Of a stretch of DNA of 64,000 nt, positions 31,706-45,254 are shown in pieces; position 1 is the stretch's first letter; each line of letters starts with the position of its first letter. Position numbers and translations under genes: made by a program. The stretch is from Sphingomonas rubra (GTDB lineage Bacteria; Pseudomonadota; Alphaproteobacteria; Sphingomonadales; Sphingomonadaceae): NCBI RefSeq assembly GCF_900115745.1, contig NZ_FOXP01000005.1, positions 1 to 64,000 of the forward strand, given 5' to 3'. A model generated the notes under the pieces. The model saw only the letters and a program-made list of their open reading frames with translations. It ran no database searches and was not told the DNA's origin.

Positions 31706-32869
31706 ATGAACGCCGCCCAAACGCCGCCCACTGCCGCCCCTTTGGCGCTCTATGTCCACTGGCCGTTCTGCGTCAGCAAATGCCCTTACTGCGACTTCAA
31801 CAGCCATGTCCGCGCGTCCATCGACCAGGATGCCTGGCGCGCCGCGATGCTCGCCGACCTGCATCACGAAGCAGCACTGACACCCGGCCGCCCGGTCGGC
31901 TCGATATTCTTCGGCGGCGGCACCCCCTCGCTGATGCCGCCGGAGACGGTCGCCGCGCTGCTGCGCGCCGCCGACCAGGCATGGGGTTTCGCGCCGGATG
32001 TCGAGATCACGCTGGAGGCGAACCCCTCCTCGGTCGAGGCCGCGCGCTTCGCCGATCTTGCCGCAGCGGGCGTCAACCGCGTGTCGCTCGGCCTGCAGGC
32101 GCTCGACGACGACGCGCTGCGCTTCCTCGGCCGCGCGCACGACGCGGCGGAGGGGCTGGCCGCGCTAGACGTGGCGCAGGGCGTGTTCGCCCGCGCCAGC
32201 ATCGACCTCATCACCGCGCGCCCCGGTCAGCCGCTCAGCAGCTGGGAGGCGGAACTCGCCCGCGCCCTCGCGCTCGGCACCGAGCATATCTCGCTCTACC
32301 AGCTGACCGTCGAGCCCGGCACCCGCTTCGCCACGGAGGAACGCGAGGGCCGTCTCGTCCTGCCCGACGGCGACGCGGCCGCCGACCTGTTCGAGGCGAC
32401 GCGCGCGATGACCGCCGCCGCCGGCCTGCCCGCCTACGAAACGTCGAACCACGCGCGGCCGGGGGCGGAGAGCCGCCACAATCTCACCTACTGGCGCTAC
32501 GGCGACTATCTGGGCGTCGGCCCCGGCGCGCACGGCCGCCGCGGCGCCCTCGCCACCGTGCGCCACCGCAAGCCGGAGAACTGGCTCGCCGCCGTCGCCC
32601 GCAATGGCCATGGGCTTCAGATCGAGGACCCTCTCGCCCCCGCCACCCGCGCCACCGAGGCGCTGGTCATGGGCCTGCGCCTGGCCGAGGGCGTCGACCT
32701 GTCCCGCATCGCCGCGCTCGCCGGCGGTACGGCGCCGATCGACGCGCCGGCGGAGGCGCGGCTCGCCGCGCACGGCCTCGTCGCCCGCGAGGGCAGCCGC
32801 CTCCGCGTCACCGATGCCGGCGCCCTGCTCCTCGACGCGATCCTTGCCGAGCTGGTGGTGACCGGCTGA
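31706..32869 (+). CDS. hemW: HemW-like radical SAM protein
   Basis: HemW is related to oxygen-independent coproporphyrinogen oxidase and acts as a heme chaperone. The start is ATG 31706 (MNAAQTPPTAAPLALYVHWP). CVSKCPYCDFNSH is the C-x3-C-x2-C iron-sulphur motif, and GSIFFGGGTPSLMPPETVAA, ITLEANPSSVEAARFADLAA, NRVSLGLQALDDDALRFLGR follow. Note RPGQPLSSWEAEL in place of the usual G-L-P-G-Q. It is 387 residues, usual for the family, and lies behind rph-rdgB as in other alphaproteobacteria. Confidence 0.93.
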   Translation: MNAAQTPPTAAPLALYVHWPFCVSKCPYCDFNSHVRASIDQDAWRAAMLADLHHEAALTPGRPVGSIFFGGGTPSLMPPETVAALLRAADQAWGFAPDVEITLEANPSSVEAARFADLAAAGVNRVSLGLQALDDDALRFLGRAHDAAEGLAALDVAQGVFARASIDLITARPGQPLSSWEAELARALALGTEHISLYQLTVEPGTRFATEEREGRLVLPDGDAAADLFEATRAMTAAAGLPAYETSNHARPGAESRHNLTYWRYGDYLGVGPGAHGRRGALATVRHRKPENWLAAVARNGHGLQIEDPLAPATRATEALVMGLRLAEGVDLSRIAALAGGTAPIDAPAEARLAAHGLVAREGSRLRVTDAGALLLDAILAELVVTG

Positions 32870-32873
32870 TCGC

Positions 32874-34079
32874 CTAGCGCCCGAAGCCGCTCGGCGCCGG
32901 CGACACCACCGAGGACCCGCCAGCGCGCACCTCCTGCACCTCCAGCGCGCGCTCGGCGACGTTGTCGCGGCCGAAGCGGAACGCCCCGTCGATGCCGGAG
33001 AAACCGTCCGGGTCGCGCAGCCGCGCCTCGGGGAAGGGCGCCCCCACCCGCCAGTCGCGTGCGATCCGTACGGTCAGCAGCACCGCGTCGTAACCCAGGC
33101 TCGACAAGCGGTACGGCGCCGCGCCGAAGCGCGTGCGGTACTTGGCCGCATATTGCCGGTAGAGGTTGTTCGACACGCCCGCGTACCACGCGCCCTGCAA
33201 CGCCGCCCGCGCGCCGAGATTGGCCTCCGAGTTCCACAGTTCGGTGCCGAGCAGCCGGGTGCCCGCGTTGCCGCCGCGCTTCACCACCGGTGCCGCCGCC
33301 GCCGCGCTGGCGCTGCCGTCCGCCACCAGCACCGCCCCGTACGGCGCCTTGGCCGCGAGCCGCGACGCCGCCGCCGCTACCTGCCCGCGGCCATATGTCT
33401 GGAGCGACACCACTTCTCCGCCCGCGCCCTCCACCGCGCGCAGGAACGCGGTCGACGTCCGCTGCCCGTACAGGCCGTTGGGGACCAGCCCGGCGAAGCT
33501 GGTGATGCCGCGGCTGCGCGCGTAATCGACGACCCGCCCGACCGATTGCGCGGGGATGTAGCCCATCACGTACGCGCCCCCGCCTGCTACCTCGGTGTCG
33601 TTGGAGAAGCTCAGCACCGGCACCCGCGCCGCGCGCGCGATCGGCGTCACCGCCCGCACGTCCTCCGCGAGCAACGGCCCCAGGATCAGCTGCGCGCCCT
33701 CCGCGATCGCGCGCTGCGCCGCCGCCGCTGCGCCGGTCGCGGTGTCGTAATTGGTGATCCGGACCGACCGGTTCTGCGTGTCGAGCAGCGCCAGCATCGT
33801 CGCATTGGCGATCGACTGGCCCACCCCCGCATTGCTCCCCGACAGCGGCACCAGCAGCGCCACGCGATTGCGGCTGTCGTCGCGCGGGATGCCGGCGACC
33901 ACCTCCGCATCGGGACGCGCGGGCGGCGGCGCCTCGACCCGCGCCGGCGGCGCCCGCTCCGCGCCGCGCGGCACGATCGTCTGGCACGCGGCGAGCGCGC
34001 CCGCCGCGACGATCGCCAGCCACCGGCCGATCGCCCGGCCCATCGGCGCCCGTTGCGGCCGCCCCACTGCCTCTGCCAT
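32874..34079 (-). CDS. LpoA-like periplasmic lipoprotein (penicillin-binding protein activator family)
   Basis: The product (401 residues from ATG 34079; ATG 34043 is an alternative) has a lipoprotein signal MGRAIGRWLAIVAAGALAAC. A type I periplasmic binding-protein fold follows: VALLVPLSGSNAGVGQSIAN, QLILGPLLAEDVRAVTPIAR, VPVLSFSNDTEVAGGGAYVM, GQRTSTAFLRAVEGAGGEVV. LpoA-type proteins activate penicillin-binding proteins in gammaproteobacteria; in alphaproteobacteria the role is inferred. The start overlaps that of the divergent rsmI gene, so the two share a promoter region. Confidence 0.8.
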   Translation of the reverse strand: MAEAVGRPQRAPMGRAIGRWLAIVAAGALAACQTIVPRGAERAPPARVEAPPPARPDAEVVAGIPRDDSRNRVALLVPLSGSNAGVGQSIANATMLALLDTQNRSVRITNYDTATGAAAAAQRAIAEGAQLILGPLLAEDVRAVTPIARAARVPVLSFSNDTEVAGGGAYVMGYIPAQSVGRVVDYARSRGITSFAGLVPNGLYGQRTSTAFLRAVEGAGGEVVSLQTYGRGQVAAAASRLAAKAPYGAVLVADGSASAAAAAPVVKRGGNAGTRLLGTELWNSEANLGARAALQGAWYAGVSNNLYRQYAAKYRTRFGAAPYRLSSLGYDAVLLTVRIARDWRVGAPFPEARLRDPDGFSGIDGAFRFGRDNVAERALEVQEVRAGGSSVVSPAPSGFGR

Positions 34080-34089
34080 GTGCGTCCCC

Positions 34090-34920
34090 ATGCTCCCACT
34101 CGAACCCGGCCTGTACATCGTCGCGACGCCGATCGGCAATCTCGGCGATCTTTCCCCGCGCGCCGCCGACATCCTGTCGCGCGCCGACGTGATCGCGGTG
34201 GAGGACAGCCGCGTCACCGCCGGGCTGCTCCGCCATGTCGGCACCAAGCGGCCGATGCTGCCGTACCACGACCATAATGCCGAAGGGGTCCGCCCCGGCC
34301 TGATCGCACGCATGGCCGGCGAGGCGGTGGCGCTGGTGTCCGACGCGGGCACGCCGCTGATCTCCGATCCCGGCTACAAGCTGGTCCGCGACGCGCGCGC
34401 GGCCGGCCACCTGGTGGTGACGATCCCCGGCCCCTGCGCGGCGGTGGCGGCGCTGACGCTGGCGGGCTTGCCGACCGACCGTTTCCTGTTCCTCGGCTTC
34501 CTGCCGCCCAAGGACAAGGCGCGGGCGGAAGCGATCGCCGATGTCGCCACGGTGCGCGCCACCCTTATCCTCTACGAATCCGGCCCCCGCCTCGCCGCCT
34601 GCCTCGCCGCGCTGGCGGACGGCCTCGGCGACCGCGAGGCGGCGGTGACGCGCGAGATCACCAAGCGCTTCGAGGAGGCGGTGACCGGCACGCTGTCGTA
34701 CCTCGCCGTGCGCTACGCCGAGGCACCGCCCCGCGGCGAGATCGTCGTCGTCGTCGCCCCGCCAGGCGATCCCGCGCCCGCCAGCGAGGCGGACGCCGAC
34801 GCCGCCCTGGCCGACGCGCTCACCCGTCTCCCCGCAGGCCGCGCCGCGAGCGAGGTGGCCAAGGCCCTCGGCCTCGACCGCCGCACCCTCTACGCACGGG
34901 CGCTGGAGATGAAGCGGTAG
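34090..34920 (+). CDS. rsmI: 16S rRNA (cytidine(1402)-2'-O)-methyltransferase
   Basis: RsmI methylates the ribose of C1402 in 16S rRNA. From ATG 34090 (MLPLEPGLYIVATPIGNLGD; an ATG at 34078 is also in frame) the 276-residue protein shows the tetrapyrrole-methylase-like fold: VIAVEDSRVTAGLLRHVGTK, VALVSDAGTPLISDPGYKLV, VVTIPGPCAAVAALTLAGLP. The C-terminal helical domain ends ALGLDRRTLYARALEMKR. It is followed by yraN and gshB, as in many alphaproteobacteria. Confidence 0.97.
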   Translation: MLPLEPGLYIVATPIGNLGDLSPRAADILSRADVIAVEDSRVTAGLLRHVGTKRPMLPYHDHNAEGVRPGLIARMAGEAVALVSDAGTPLISDPGYKLVRDARAAGHLVVTIPGPCAAVAALTLAGLPTDRFLFLGFLPPKDKARAEAIADVATVRATLILYESGPRLAACLAALADGLGDREAAVTREITKRFEEAVTGTLSYLAVRYAEAPPRGEIVVVVAPPGDPAPASEADADAALADALTRLPAGRAASEVAKALGLDRRTLYARALEMKR

Positions 34921-34981
34921 GTTGACGGTATGGCCCACCATCCCGCTTGCGCTCCCATCGCTCCCGCTCCACCCTGATCCC

Positions 34982-35368
34982 ATGCCCCTTTCCCGCACGC
35001 CCCGCTCGCGTCCCAAGATGGATCGACGCCTCGCCGAAGCCGCCGGCCGGCGCGGCGAGCGGGTGGCGGGGTGGTGGTTGCGGCTGAGGGGGTGGCGTAT
35101 CCTGGAGCGTCGGGTGCGGACGGCGGCGGGGGAGGTGGACCTGGTTGCCCGAAGGGGGAAGCTGGTCGCGTTCGTCGAGGTGAAGGCGCGCGCCTCGGCC
35201 GCCGAGCTCGACTGGGCGATCGACGAGCGGCGCCTGGCCCGCGTCGCGGCGGCGGCGGAGATGCTGATGCCGCGCTACGCTGGGCCGGGCGACGACATCC
35301 GCGTCGACGTGATCCTGCTCGCGCCCGGTGCGCGGCCGCGGCATATCGAGAATGCGTGGATTGGGTGA
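34982..35368 (+). CDS. YraN family endonuclease-like protein
   Basis: The 128-residue protein has MDRRLAEAAGRRGERVAGWW, GWRILERRVRTAAGEVDLVA then KLVAFVEVKARASAAELDWA. The G-E-V-D-L and F-V-E-V-K pattern is the restriction-endonuclease-like catalytic core of the YraN/UPF0102 family. ATG 34982 is used; ATG 35018 is also in frame. Linked to rsmI, as is common; exact function is unknown. Confidence 0.85.
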   Translation: MPLSRTPRSRPKMDRRLAEAAGRRGERVAGWWLRLRGWRILERRVRTAAGEVDLVARRGKLVAFVEVKARASAAELDWAIDERRLARVAAAAEMLMPRYAGPGDDIRVDVILLAPGARPRHIENAWIG

Positions 35369-35423
35369 CTTTCGCGGCGCCCGTGCGTAGTTCCCGGCAC
35401 GCTCGTTTCCCCGGAAGGCCCTC

Positions 35424-36380
35424 ATGACCCTCACCGTCGCCGTCCAGATGGACCCGCTCGCCTCCATCAACATCGCGGGCGACTCGACCTTTGCGCTGAT
35501 GCTGTCGGCGCAGGCGCGCGGCCACCGGCTGTTCCACTACGGCGCGGGCGAACTGAACTGGTCCGACGGGCGCCTGTGGACGCGCGCGCATCCGGTGACG
35601 GTGCAGCGCGCCGAGGGCGATCATTTCCGCTTCGGCGAGGCCGTCAAGCTCGACCTGGGCGAGGAGGCGGACGTGGTGCTGATGCGCCAGGACCCGCCGT
35701 TCGACCTGGGCTATATCACCGCTACCCACCTGCTGGAGCGGATCGCCGACCGCACGCTGGTGGTGAACGACCCCGCCGAGGTCCGCAACGCGCCGGAGAA
35801 GGTGTTCGTCCTCGACTATGCCCGCTTCATGCCGCCCACGCTCGTCACCCGATCGCTGGAGGAGGCGCGCGCCTTTCTCGCCCGGCACGGCGCGATCGTG
35901 CTCAAGCCGCTGCACGGCAACGGCGGCAAGGCGATCTTCCGCGTCGGCCCGGAGGGGGAGAACCTGTCGGCGCTGATCGAGGTGTTCAACCAGACCTGGC
36001 CCGAGCCGCACATGGTGCAGGCGTTCCTGCCCGACGTGGCGAAAGGCGACAAGCGCATCGTGCTGGTCGACGGCGAGGTCGCGGGCGCGATCAACCGGCT
36101 GCCCGGCGAGGGCGAGATCAGGTCCAATTTGGCGGTCGGCGGCTCCGCCGAGAAGACCGGACTGACCGCGCGCGAGCGGGAGATCTGCGCGGTGCTCGGC
36201 CCCGAGCTGAAGCGGCGCGGGCTGCTGTTCGTCGGCATCGACGTGATCGGCGGCGAGTGGCTGACCGAGATCAACGTCACCTCCCCCACCGGTATCGTCG
36301 CGATCGAGCGGTTCGACGGCACCGACGTCGCCGGCCTGATCTGGGACGCGATCGAGGCGAAGGTGGCGACGCGTGCCTGA
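35424..36380 (+). CDS. gshB: Glutathione synthetase
   Basis: GshB joins gamma-glutamylcysteine to glycine with ATP. The 318-residue protein starts MTLTVAVQMDPLASINIAGD, matching the family opening. The ATP-grasp parts include AIVLKPLHGNGGKAIFRVGP, AFLPDVAKGDKRIVLVDGEV and GLLFVGIDVIGGEWLTEINV then TSPTGI. It closes the rsmI-yraN-gshB run. Confidence 0.97.
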   Translation: MTLTVAVQMDPLASINIAGDSTFALMLSAQARGHRLFHYGAGELNWSDGRLWTRAHPVTVQRAEGDHFRFGEAVKLDLGEEADVVLMRQDPPFDLGYITATHLLERIADRTLVVNDPAEVRNAPEKVFVLDYARFMPPTLVTRSLEEARAFLARHGAIVLKPLHGNGGKAIFRVGPEGENLSALIEVFNQTWPEPHMVQAFLPDVAKGDKRIVLVDGEVAGAINRLPGEGEIRSNLAVGGSAEKTGLTAREREICAVLGPELKRRGLLFVGIDVIGGEWLTEINVTSPTGIVAIERFDGTDVAGLIWDAIEAKVATRA

Positions 36381-36384
36381 GCGC

Positions 36385-36469
36385 CGTCATGCCGGGCCTG
36401 TCCCGGCATCCAGGATCAACCAGCGCTGCCGTTCATGGCCCTGGATGCCGGGACGAGCTCGGCATGACG
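36385..36469. repeat. Palindromic interspersed repeat, copy 5
   Basis: cgtcatgccgggcctgtccc and gggacgagctcggcatgacg form the inverted ends, between gshB and the DedA gene. Confidence 0.85.
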
Positions 36470-36476
36470 CCCAGCC

Positions 36477-37082
36477 ATGACCGACGTCATCCTTACCCTG
36501 ATCGCGCGCGGCGGGTATCTCGGCATCGCCCTGCTGATGGCGCTGGAGAACGTGTTCCCGCCGATCCCGTCGGAGGTCATCATGGGCCTGGGCGGCATGG
36601 CGGTGGGCCGCGGCGACATGGCGTTCGTGCCGCTGGTGCTCGCCGGCACGATCGGCACGGTCGCGGGCAATTATCCCTGGTACTGGCTGGGCCGCCGCTT
36701 CGGCTATCAGGGATTGAAGCCGTTCGTCGATCGCTGGGGCCGCTGGCTGACGATGGAGTGGGAGGACGTCGAGCGGATCACCCGCTTCTTCCACGATCGC
36801 GGCGGTTGGGTGGTGTTCGTGTTCCGCTTCATGCCCACCTTCCGCACGCTGGTTTCGCTGCCCGCGGGCATGGGGCGGATGCCGCACTGGCGCTTCATCC
36901 TTGCCACCGCGGCGGGCGCGACGATCTGGAACTGCGTGCTGGCCGGCGCCGGCGTGGTGCTGGACCGCAATTTCGGCATGCTCGATCGCTATGTCGGTCC
37001 GCTGGCGATCGCGCTGATGGTCGCGGGCGTCGGTTTCTACCTTTATCGCGTCGCGACGTGGAAGCCGCGCGGACAACGGTGA
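36477..37082 (+). CDS. DedA family membrane protein
   Basis: The 201-residue protein is mostly hydrophobic, with the DedA/SNARE-like signatures GYLGIALLMALENVFPPIPS and VFVFRFMPTFRTLVSLPAGM (E-x3-P-x-P-S-E and R-F-x-P/R motifs). YPWYWLGRRFGYQGLKPFVD and the closing helix ALMVAGVGFYLYRVATW agree. DedA proteins are thought to move polar lipids such as undecaprenyl phosphate or aminophospholipids between membrane leaflets and use the proton gradient. Confidence 0.92.
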   Translation: MTDVILTLIARGGYLGIALLMALENVFPPIPSEVIMGLGGMAVGRGDMAFVPLVLAGTIGTVAGNYPWYWLGRRFGYQGLKPFVDRWGRWLTMEWEDVERITRFFHDRGGWVVFVFRFMPTFRTLVSLPAGMGRMPHWRFILATAAGATIWNCVLAGAGVVLDRNFGMLDRYVGPLAIALMVAGVGFYLYRVATWKPRGQR

Positions 37083-37207
37083 CGTTGACGATCGCTTGAC
37101 TCAAGCGACCCTGAAACGAAACTTGCCGCGTCGATCGTTTCCGTTTCCAGCGTGTTTGCAAGAGCGGCGGCGTCCTTATCCCGATCGGGACGCTTGCAGG
37201 ACCGCGC

Positions 37208-38107
37208 CTACGCCCGCGGATGCGCGTGGCGGTAGACGTCCATGAGGTGCGCCGCGTCCACCGCGGTATAGACCTGGGTCGAGGACAGGCTGGCATGGCC
37301 CAGCAGCTCCTGCAGCGCGCGCAGGTCTGCGCCGCGGCCGAGCAGGTGGGTGGCGAAGCTGTGGCGCAGCGCGTGCGGCGTGGTCCGCTCGCCCAGGCCC
37401 AGACGGCCGCGCGCGCCGCGCACCGCCTTGCGCACCACGCCCGCGTCGAGCGGGCCGCCGCGGGCGCCGCGGAACAGCGCGTCGTCGCGGCCGAGCGGCC
37501 AGGGTTGCGCGGCGGCATAGTCCTCGATCGCCACGCGCACCTGCGGCAGCAGCGGCACCACGCGCGTCTTGGCGCGCTTGCCGACCACGACCAGCGTCTC
37601 GCCCAGCGGCAGCACGCCCGCCGGCAGCGCCAGCGCCTCGCCGATGCGCAGGCCCGCGCCGTAGAGCAGCAGCAGCAGTGCCCAGTCGCGTGCCGCCAGC
37701 CACGGCTCGGCCGCCTCGTCGGCGACCTCGCCGGCCAGCGCGACGACGTCGGCGGGCGCGACCGGCCGGGGCACGCCGCGCGCGACCTTGGGCCCCTTGA
37801 CGCGCGGTGCCGGGGCGCCCGCCCAGTCGAGGAAGCCACGCACCGCCGACAGTTCGCGCGCCGCCGAGGCGTTGCCGAGTCCCTCGCCGCGCCGGTGCGC
37901 GAGGAAGGCGCGGAGGTCGGCCACGGTCAGCGCCGCGAGCGTTGCCGCCGTTGCCGGCTCGCCGTGGTGGCGCTGGAGAAAGGCGAGGAGGCGGTCGGCG
38001 GCGGCGTGATAGGCGCGCACGGTATGCGGCGAGCGGTGGCGGCCCTCGGCGAGGTGGCGGGCATAGGCGGCGGCCAGAGGCTGGGGCAGGTGCACGGGAG
38101 GGTTCAT
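37208..38107 (-). CDS. xerC: Tyrosine recombinase XerC
   Basis: XerC with XerD resolves chromosome dimers at dif. The 299-residue protein has an N-terminal SAM-like domain (RHRSPHTVRAYHAAADRLLA) and a catalytic domain with GAGLRIGEALALPAG (R), GKRAKTRVVPLLP (K), TPHALRHSFATHLLGRGADL (H-x-L-R-H) and LQELLGHASLSSTQVYTAVD (H and Y). Length and motifs are normal. Three interspersed repeats lie upstream. Confidence 0.93.
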   Translation of the reverse strand: MNPPVHLPQPLAAAYARHLAEGRHRSPHTVRAYHAAADRLLAFLQRHHGEPATAATLAALTVADLRAFLAHRRGEGLGNASAARELSAVRGFLDWAGAPAPRVKGPKVARGVPRPVAPADVVALAGEVADEAAEPWLAARDWALLLLLYGAGLRIGEALALPAGVLPLGETLVVVGKRAKTRVVPLLPQVRVAIEDYAAAQPWPLGRDDALFRGARGGPLDAGVVRKAVRGARGRLGLGERTTPHALRHSFATHLLGRGADLRALQELLGHASLSSTQVYTAVDAAHLMDVYRHAHPRA

Positions 38108-38126
38108 GCCACAGTGCGCGTCCCTT

Positions 38127-38448
38127 CGTCATGCCGGACTTGATCCGGCATCCATGGTTCCGCACGAGCAATGGCCGGAAGGACTCGCGGCGGGATGGAC
38201 CCTGGATCAAGTCCGGGGTGACGAGGGGTGTTCGACGACGCGCTCCGTCATGCCGGGCTGGTCCCGGCATCCAGGGTTCCGCGCGAGCAATGGCCGGAAG
38301 GACTCGCGGCGGGATGGACCCTGGATCAAGTCCGGGGTGACGAAGGGGGTTCGACGACGCGCTCCGTCATGCCGGGCTCGTCCCGGCATCCAGGGTCAAG
38401 CAGCGCGGCGCTCCTGGCTGTGGATACCGGGACGAGCCCGGTATGACG
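38127..38448. repeat. Three tandem copies of the palindromic interspersed repeat
   Basis: Copies lie at 38127-38223, 38246-38342 and 38365-38448. The first two are nearly identical over a unit of about 119 bases (gcgagcaatggccggaagga shared), which points to recent tandem duplication of the repeat and its spacer. They fill the whole gap between divergent xerC and priA. Confidence 0.85.
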
Positions 38449-38490
38449 GGGTGTTTTCCCCTATGGCCCGCAACCCATATAGGCCCCCAC

Positions 38491-40659
38491 ATGTCCCGCG
38501 CCCGTGTCCTGATCCTCAACGCCGCGCTCGGCCCGCTCGACTACCGCGTGCCGCACGGGATGGCGGTGGAGCCCGGGTCGATCGTCGTCGCGCCGCTGGG
38601 CCCGCGGCAACTGCTCGGCGTCGCCTGGGAGGCGGAGCGGATGCCGTCGGACGCGGAGGTCGGCGACAACCGGCTGCGGCCGTTGCTCGCGGTCGCCGAC
38701 GTGCCGCCGCTCGCCGCGCCGCTGCGACGGCTGGTCGAGTGGACCGCGGGCTATTACCTGGCGCCGCCCGCCTCGGTGCTGCGCATGTGCCTGTCCTCGA
38801 CCTCGGCGCTGGAGGGGGCGCGTAGCGTTACCGAATACCGCGCGACCGGCGAGGTGCCGGCGCGCCTCACCCCGCAGCGTAGCCAAGCGCTGGAGCGGAT
38901 CGGCGAGCGGCAGGGGCTGATCCGCGAGCTGGCGAGCGTCGCCGACGTGTCCGACGCGGTGATCCGCGGGCTGGCCAAGGTGGGGGCACTAGAGGCGGTG
39001 GAGGTCGATATCGACAGCCCCTACCCCGCGCCCGATCCCGGCCATGCCGTGCCGACCCTGTCGCCCGACCAGCGCGCCGCCGCGGACGTGCTGGTCGCGA
39101 ACGTCGCCGCGCGGGCCTTCGCGCCGACGCTGCTCGACGGGGTGACCGGATCGGGCAAGACAGAGGTATATTTCGAGGCGGTGGCGGAGGCGATCCGCGC
39201 TGGGCGACAGAGCCTGGTGCTGCTGCCCGAGATCGCGCTAACCGAGCCGTTCCTGAAGCGTTTCGCCGACCGGTTCGGCTGCGAGCCGGTGGCGTGGCAT
39301 TCCGGCCTGCGATCGACCCAGCGGCGGCGGGCGTGGCGGGCGATCGCGAACGGCGACGCGCTGGTGACGGTGGGCGCGCGGTCGGCGCTGTTCCTGCCTT
39401 ATCGCAATCTGGGGCTGATCGTCGTCGACGAGGCGCACGAGACGAGCTTCAAGCAGGAGGAGGGCGTCCACTATCACGCCCGCGACGTGGCGGTGATGCG
39501 CGGCAAGTTCGAGGAATGCCCGGTGATCCTCGCCTCCGCCACCCCGGCGATCGAGACGCGCCAGCAGGTGGCGCTGGGCCGCTATGCCGAGTTGCAATTG
39601 CCCGGCCGCTACGGGCCCGCCGAGATGCCGGCGATCGAGGCGATCGACCTGATCGCGACGCCGCCCGAGCGCGGTCGCTGGCTGGCGCCGCAGCTGGTCG
39701 CGGCGATGGCGGAAACGTTGGAGAAGCGCGAGCAATCGCTGCTGTTCCTCAACCGCCGCGGCTATGCGCCGCTGACGCTGTGCCGGACGTGCGGGCACCG
39801 GTTCCAATGCCCCAACTGCACCGCCTGGATGGTCGAGCACCGGCTCGTCCGGCGGCTCGCCTGCCATCATTGCGGGCACGTGATGCCGACGCCGCGTGCC
39901 TGCCCGGAGTGCAAGGAGGAGGAGTCGCTGGTCGCCTGCGGCCCCGGTGTCGAGCGGATCGCCGACGAGGTGGCGGCGCTGTTCCCCGAGGCGAAGACGG
40001 CGGTGGTCACCTCCGACACGATCTGGTCGCCGGCCAAGGCGGCGGAGTTCGTCGGGCGGATGGAGGCGGGCGATATCGACATCGTCGTCGGCACGCAGCT
40101 GGTGACCAAGGGATATCATTTCCCCAACCTGACGCTGGTCGGCGTGGTCGATGCCGATCTGGGGCTGGAAGGCGGCGACCTGCGCGCGGCGGAGCGGACG
40201 TTTCAGCAGATCCGGCAGGTGTCGGGACGCGCGGGCCGCGGGAGCAAGCCGGGGCGGGTGTTCATCCAGACGCACTCGCCGGCGGCGCGGGTGATGCGCG
40301 CGCTGGTGACGGGCGACGCCGACGATTTCTACGCGGCGGAGACGGAGGTGCGGCGCGACGCGGGGGCGCCGCCGTTCGGGCGCTACGCGGCGATCGTGGT
40401 CTCGTCGGAGGACCGCGAGTGTGCGCACGAGACGGCGCTGCTCGTCGGCCGGTCGGCGCCGCAGGTGGAGGGGATGGCGGTGTACGGGCCCGCGCCTGCG
40501 CCGCTGGCGATGCTGCGGGGGCGGCATCGCTATCGGCTGCTGGTCCACGCGCGCCGCGCGCTCGACGTGCAGGACGTGATCCGCGACTGGCTGGGCGCGC
40601 TCGATTGGTCGGCCAAGGCGCGGGTAACGGTGGACGTCGACCCGTACAGCTTTCTCTAG
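38491..40659 (+). CDS. priA: Primosomal protein N' (replication restart helicase PriA)
   Basis: PriA reloads the replisome at stalled forks. The 722-residue protein begins MSRARVLILNAALGPLDYRV, has Walker A LLDGVTGSGKTEVYFEAVAE, DEAH box LGLIVVDEAHETSFKQEEGV, eight zinc-binding cysteines in CRTCGHRFQCPNC and CHHCGHVMPTPRACPEC, and the helicase C-terminal VVGTQLVTKGYHFPNLTLVG. The start follows directly on the last interspersed repeat. Confidence 0.97.
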   Translation: MSRARVLILNAALGPLDYRVPHGMAVEPGSIVVAPLGPRQLLGVAWEAERMPSDAEVGDNRLRPLLAVADVPPLAAPLRRLVEWTAGYYLAPPASVLRMCLSSTSALEGARSVTEYRATGEVPARLTPQRSQALERIGERQGLIRELASVADVSDAVIRGLAKVGALEAVEVDIDSPYPAPDPGHAVPTLSPDQRAAADVLVANVAARAFAPTLLDGVTGSGKTEVYFEAVAEAIRAGRQSLVLLPEIALTEPFLKRFADRFGCEPVAWHSGLRSTQRRRAWRAIANGDALVTVGARSALFLPYRNLGLIVVDEAHETSFKQEEGVHYHARDVAVMRGKFEECPVILASATPAIETRQQVALGRYAELQLPGRYGPAEMPAIEAIDLIATPPERGRWLAPQLVAAMAETLEKREQSLLFLNRRGYAPLTLCRTCGHRFQCPNCTAWMVEHRLVRRLACHHCGHVMPTPRACPECKEEESLVACGPGVERIADEVAALFPEAKTAVVTSDTIWSPAKAAEFVGRMEAGDIDIVVGTQLVTKGYHFPNLTLVGVVDADLGLEGGDLRAAERTFQQIRQVSGRAGRGSKPGRVFIQTHSPAARVMRALVTGDADDFYAAETEVRRDAGAPPFGRYAAIVVSSEDRECAHETALLVGRSAPQVEGMAVYGPAPAPLAMLRGRHRYRLLVHARRALDVQDVIRDWLGALDWSAKARVTVDVDPYSFL

Positions 40660-40696
40660 GCTAGGGTCCGCCGGATGATGCGGACCCTTGGACGGG

Positions 40697-40948
40697 TCAG
40701 TCGGCGTGCTCGGCCAGCACGGTGAGGCCGCGCGCGTTGACCTCGGCGAAGCCGCCGCGGATGGCGATCGTCTCGGGCGTGCCGCCGCTCGTGCGGTGGA
40801 TCTGGATGGCGCCGTCGCGGATCGTGGACATGAAGGGCGCGTGGCCCTCCAGCACGCCGAAATCGCCCTCGGTGCCGGGGACGACGACCATGTGGACGTC
40901 CTCGGAACGGACCAGCTTCTCGGGCGTGACGAGTTCGAAGTGGAGCAT
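40697..40948 (-). CDS. atpC: ATP synthase F1 subunit epsilon
   Basis: The 83-residue protein reads [40 protein letters not shown] and [11 protein letters not shown], matching the epsilon beta-sandwich; it lacks the long C-terminal helical arm, as is usual in sphingomonads. The subunit connects the gamma stalk to the c-ring. Last gene of the atp cluster. Confidence 0.95.
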   Translation of the reverse strand: MLHFELVTPEKLVRSEDVHMVVVPGTEGDFGVLEGHAPFMSTIRDGAIQIHRTSGGTPETIAIRGGFAEVNARGLTVLAEHAD

Positions 40949-40962
40949 TGCTATCGCCTCAA

Positions 40963-41134
40963 TCCCCTCTCCCCTTGTGGGAGAGGGAGGGGCCCATCGC
41001 GGAAGCGACGGGAGGGTGAGGAGAAGCGAGCCGCAGGCCCGCGGGTCGCGCCACGACGCTTCCCCTCATCCGACCTACGCCGGGCAGCGATGCCGCCGAG
41101 CGTCGGTATCCTTCTCCCGCAAGGGGAGAAGGAG
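40963..41134. repeat. Interspersed repeat of a second (cctctcccc) type
   Basis: tcccctctccccttgtggga then gagagggagg at the left and cttctcccgcaaggggagaa at the right give two hairpins bounding a variable centre. Similar layouts occur at 51806-51935 and 63121-63275. It separates atpC and atpD. Confidence 0.7.
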
Positions 41135-41136
41135 CA

Positions 41137-43589
<2,453 letters not shown>

Positions 43590-43604
43590 CTACGGTCCTC
43601 TTTC

Positions 43605-43691
43605 CGTCATGCCGGACTTGATCCGGCATCCATCCATCCGCGAGCGCATCGCCTGAGGAGAGATGGACCCCGGATCAAGTCCGGGGTGACG
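43605..43691. repeat. Palindromic interspersed repeat, copy 7 of the cgtcatgccggg family (counting the triple as one)
   Basis: cgtcatgccggacttgatcc and ggatcaagtccggggtgacg form the ends, between atpA and atpG within the operon. Confidence 0.85.
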
Positions 43692-43718
43692 GCGTGTGTG
43701 TGTCAGCCGCTACGCGTC

Positions 43719-45254
<1,536 letters not shown>

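Noticed and set aside
38127..38448. Three spaced repeats considered as a CRISPR array
   Set aside because: Units are about 119 bases with palindromic ends and the spacers are themselves duplicated; the same element is scattered singly across the chromosome.
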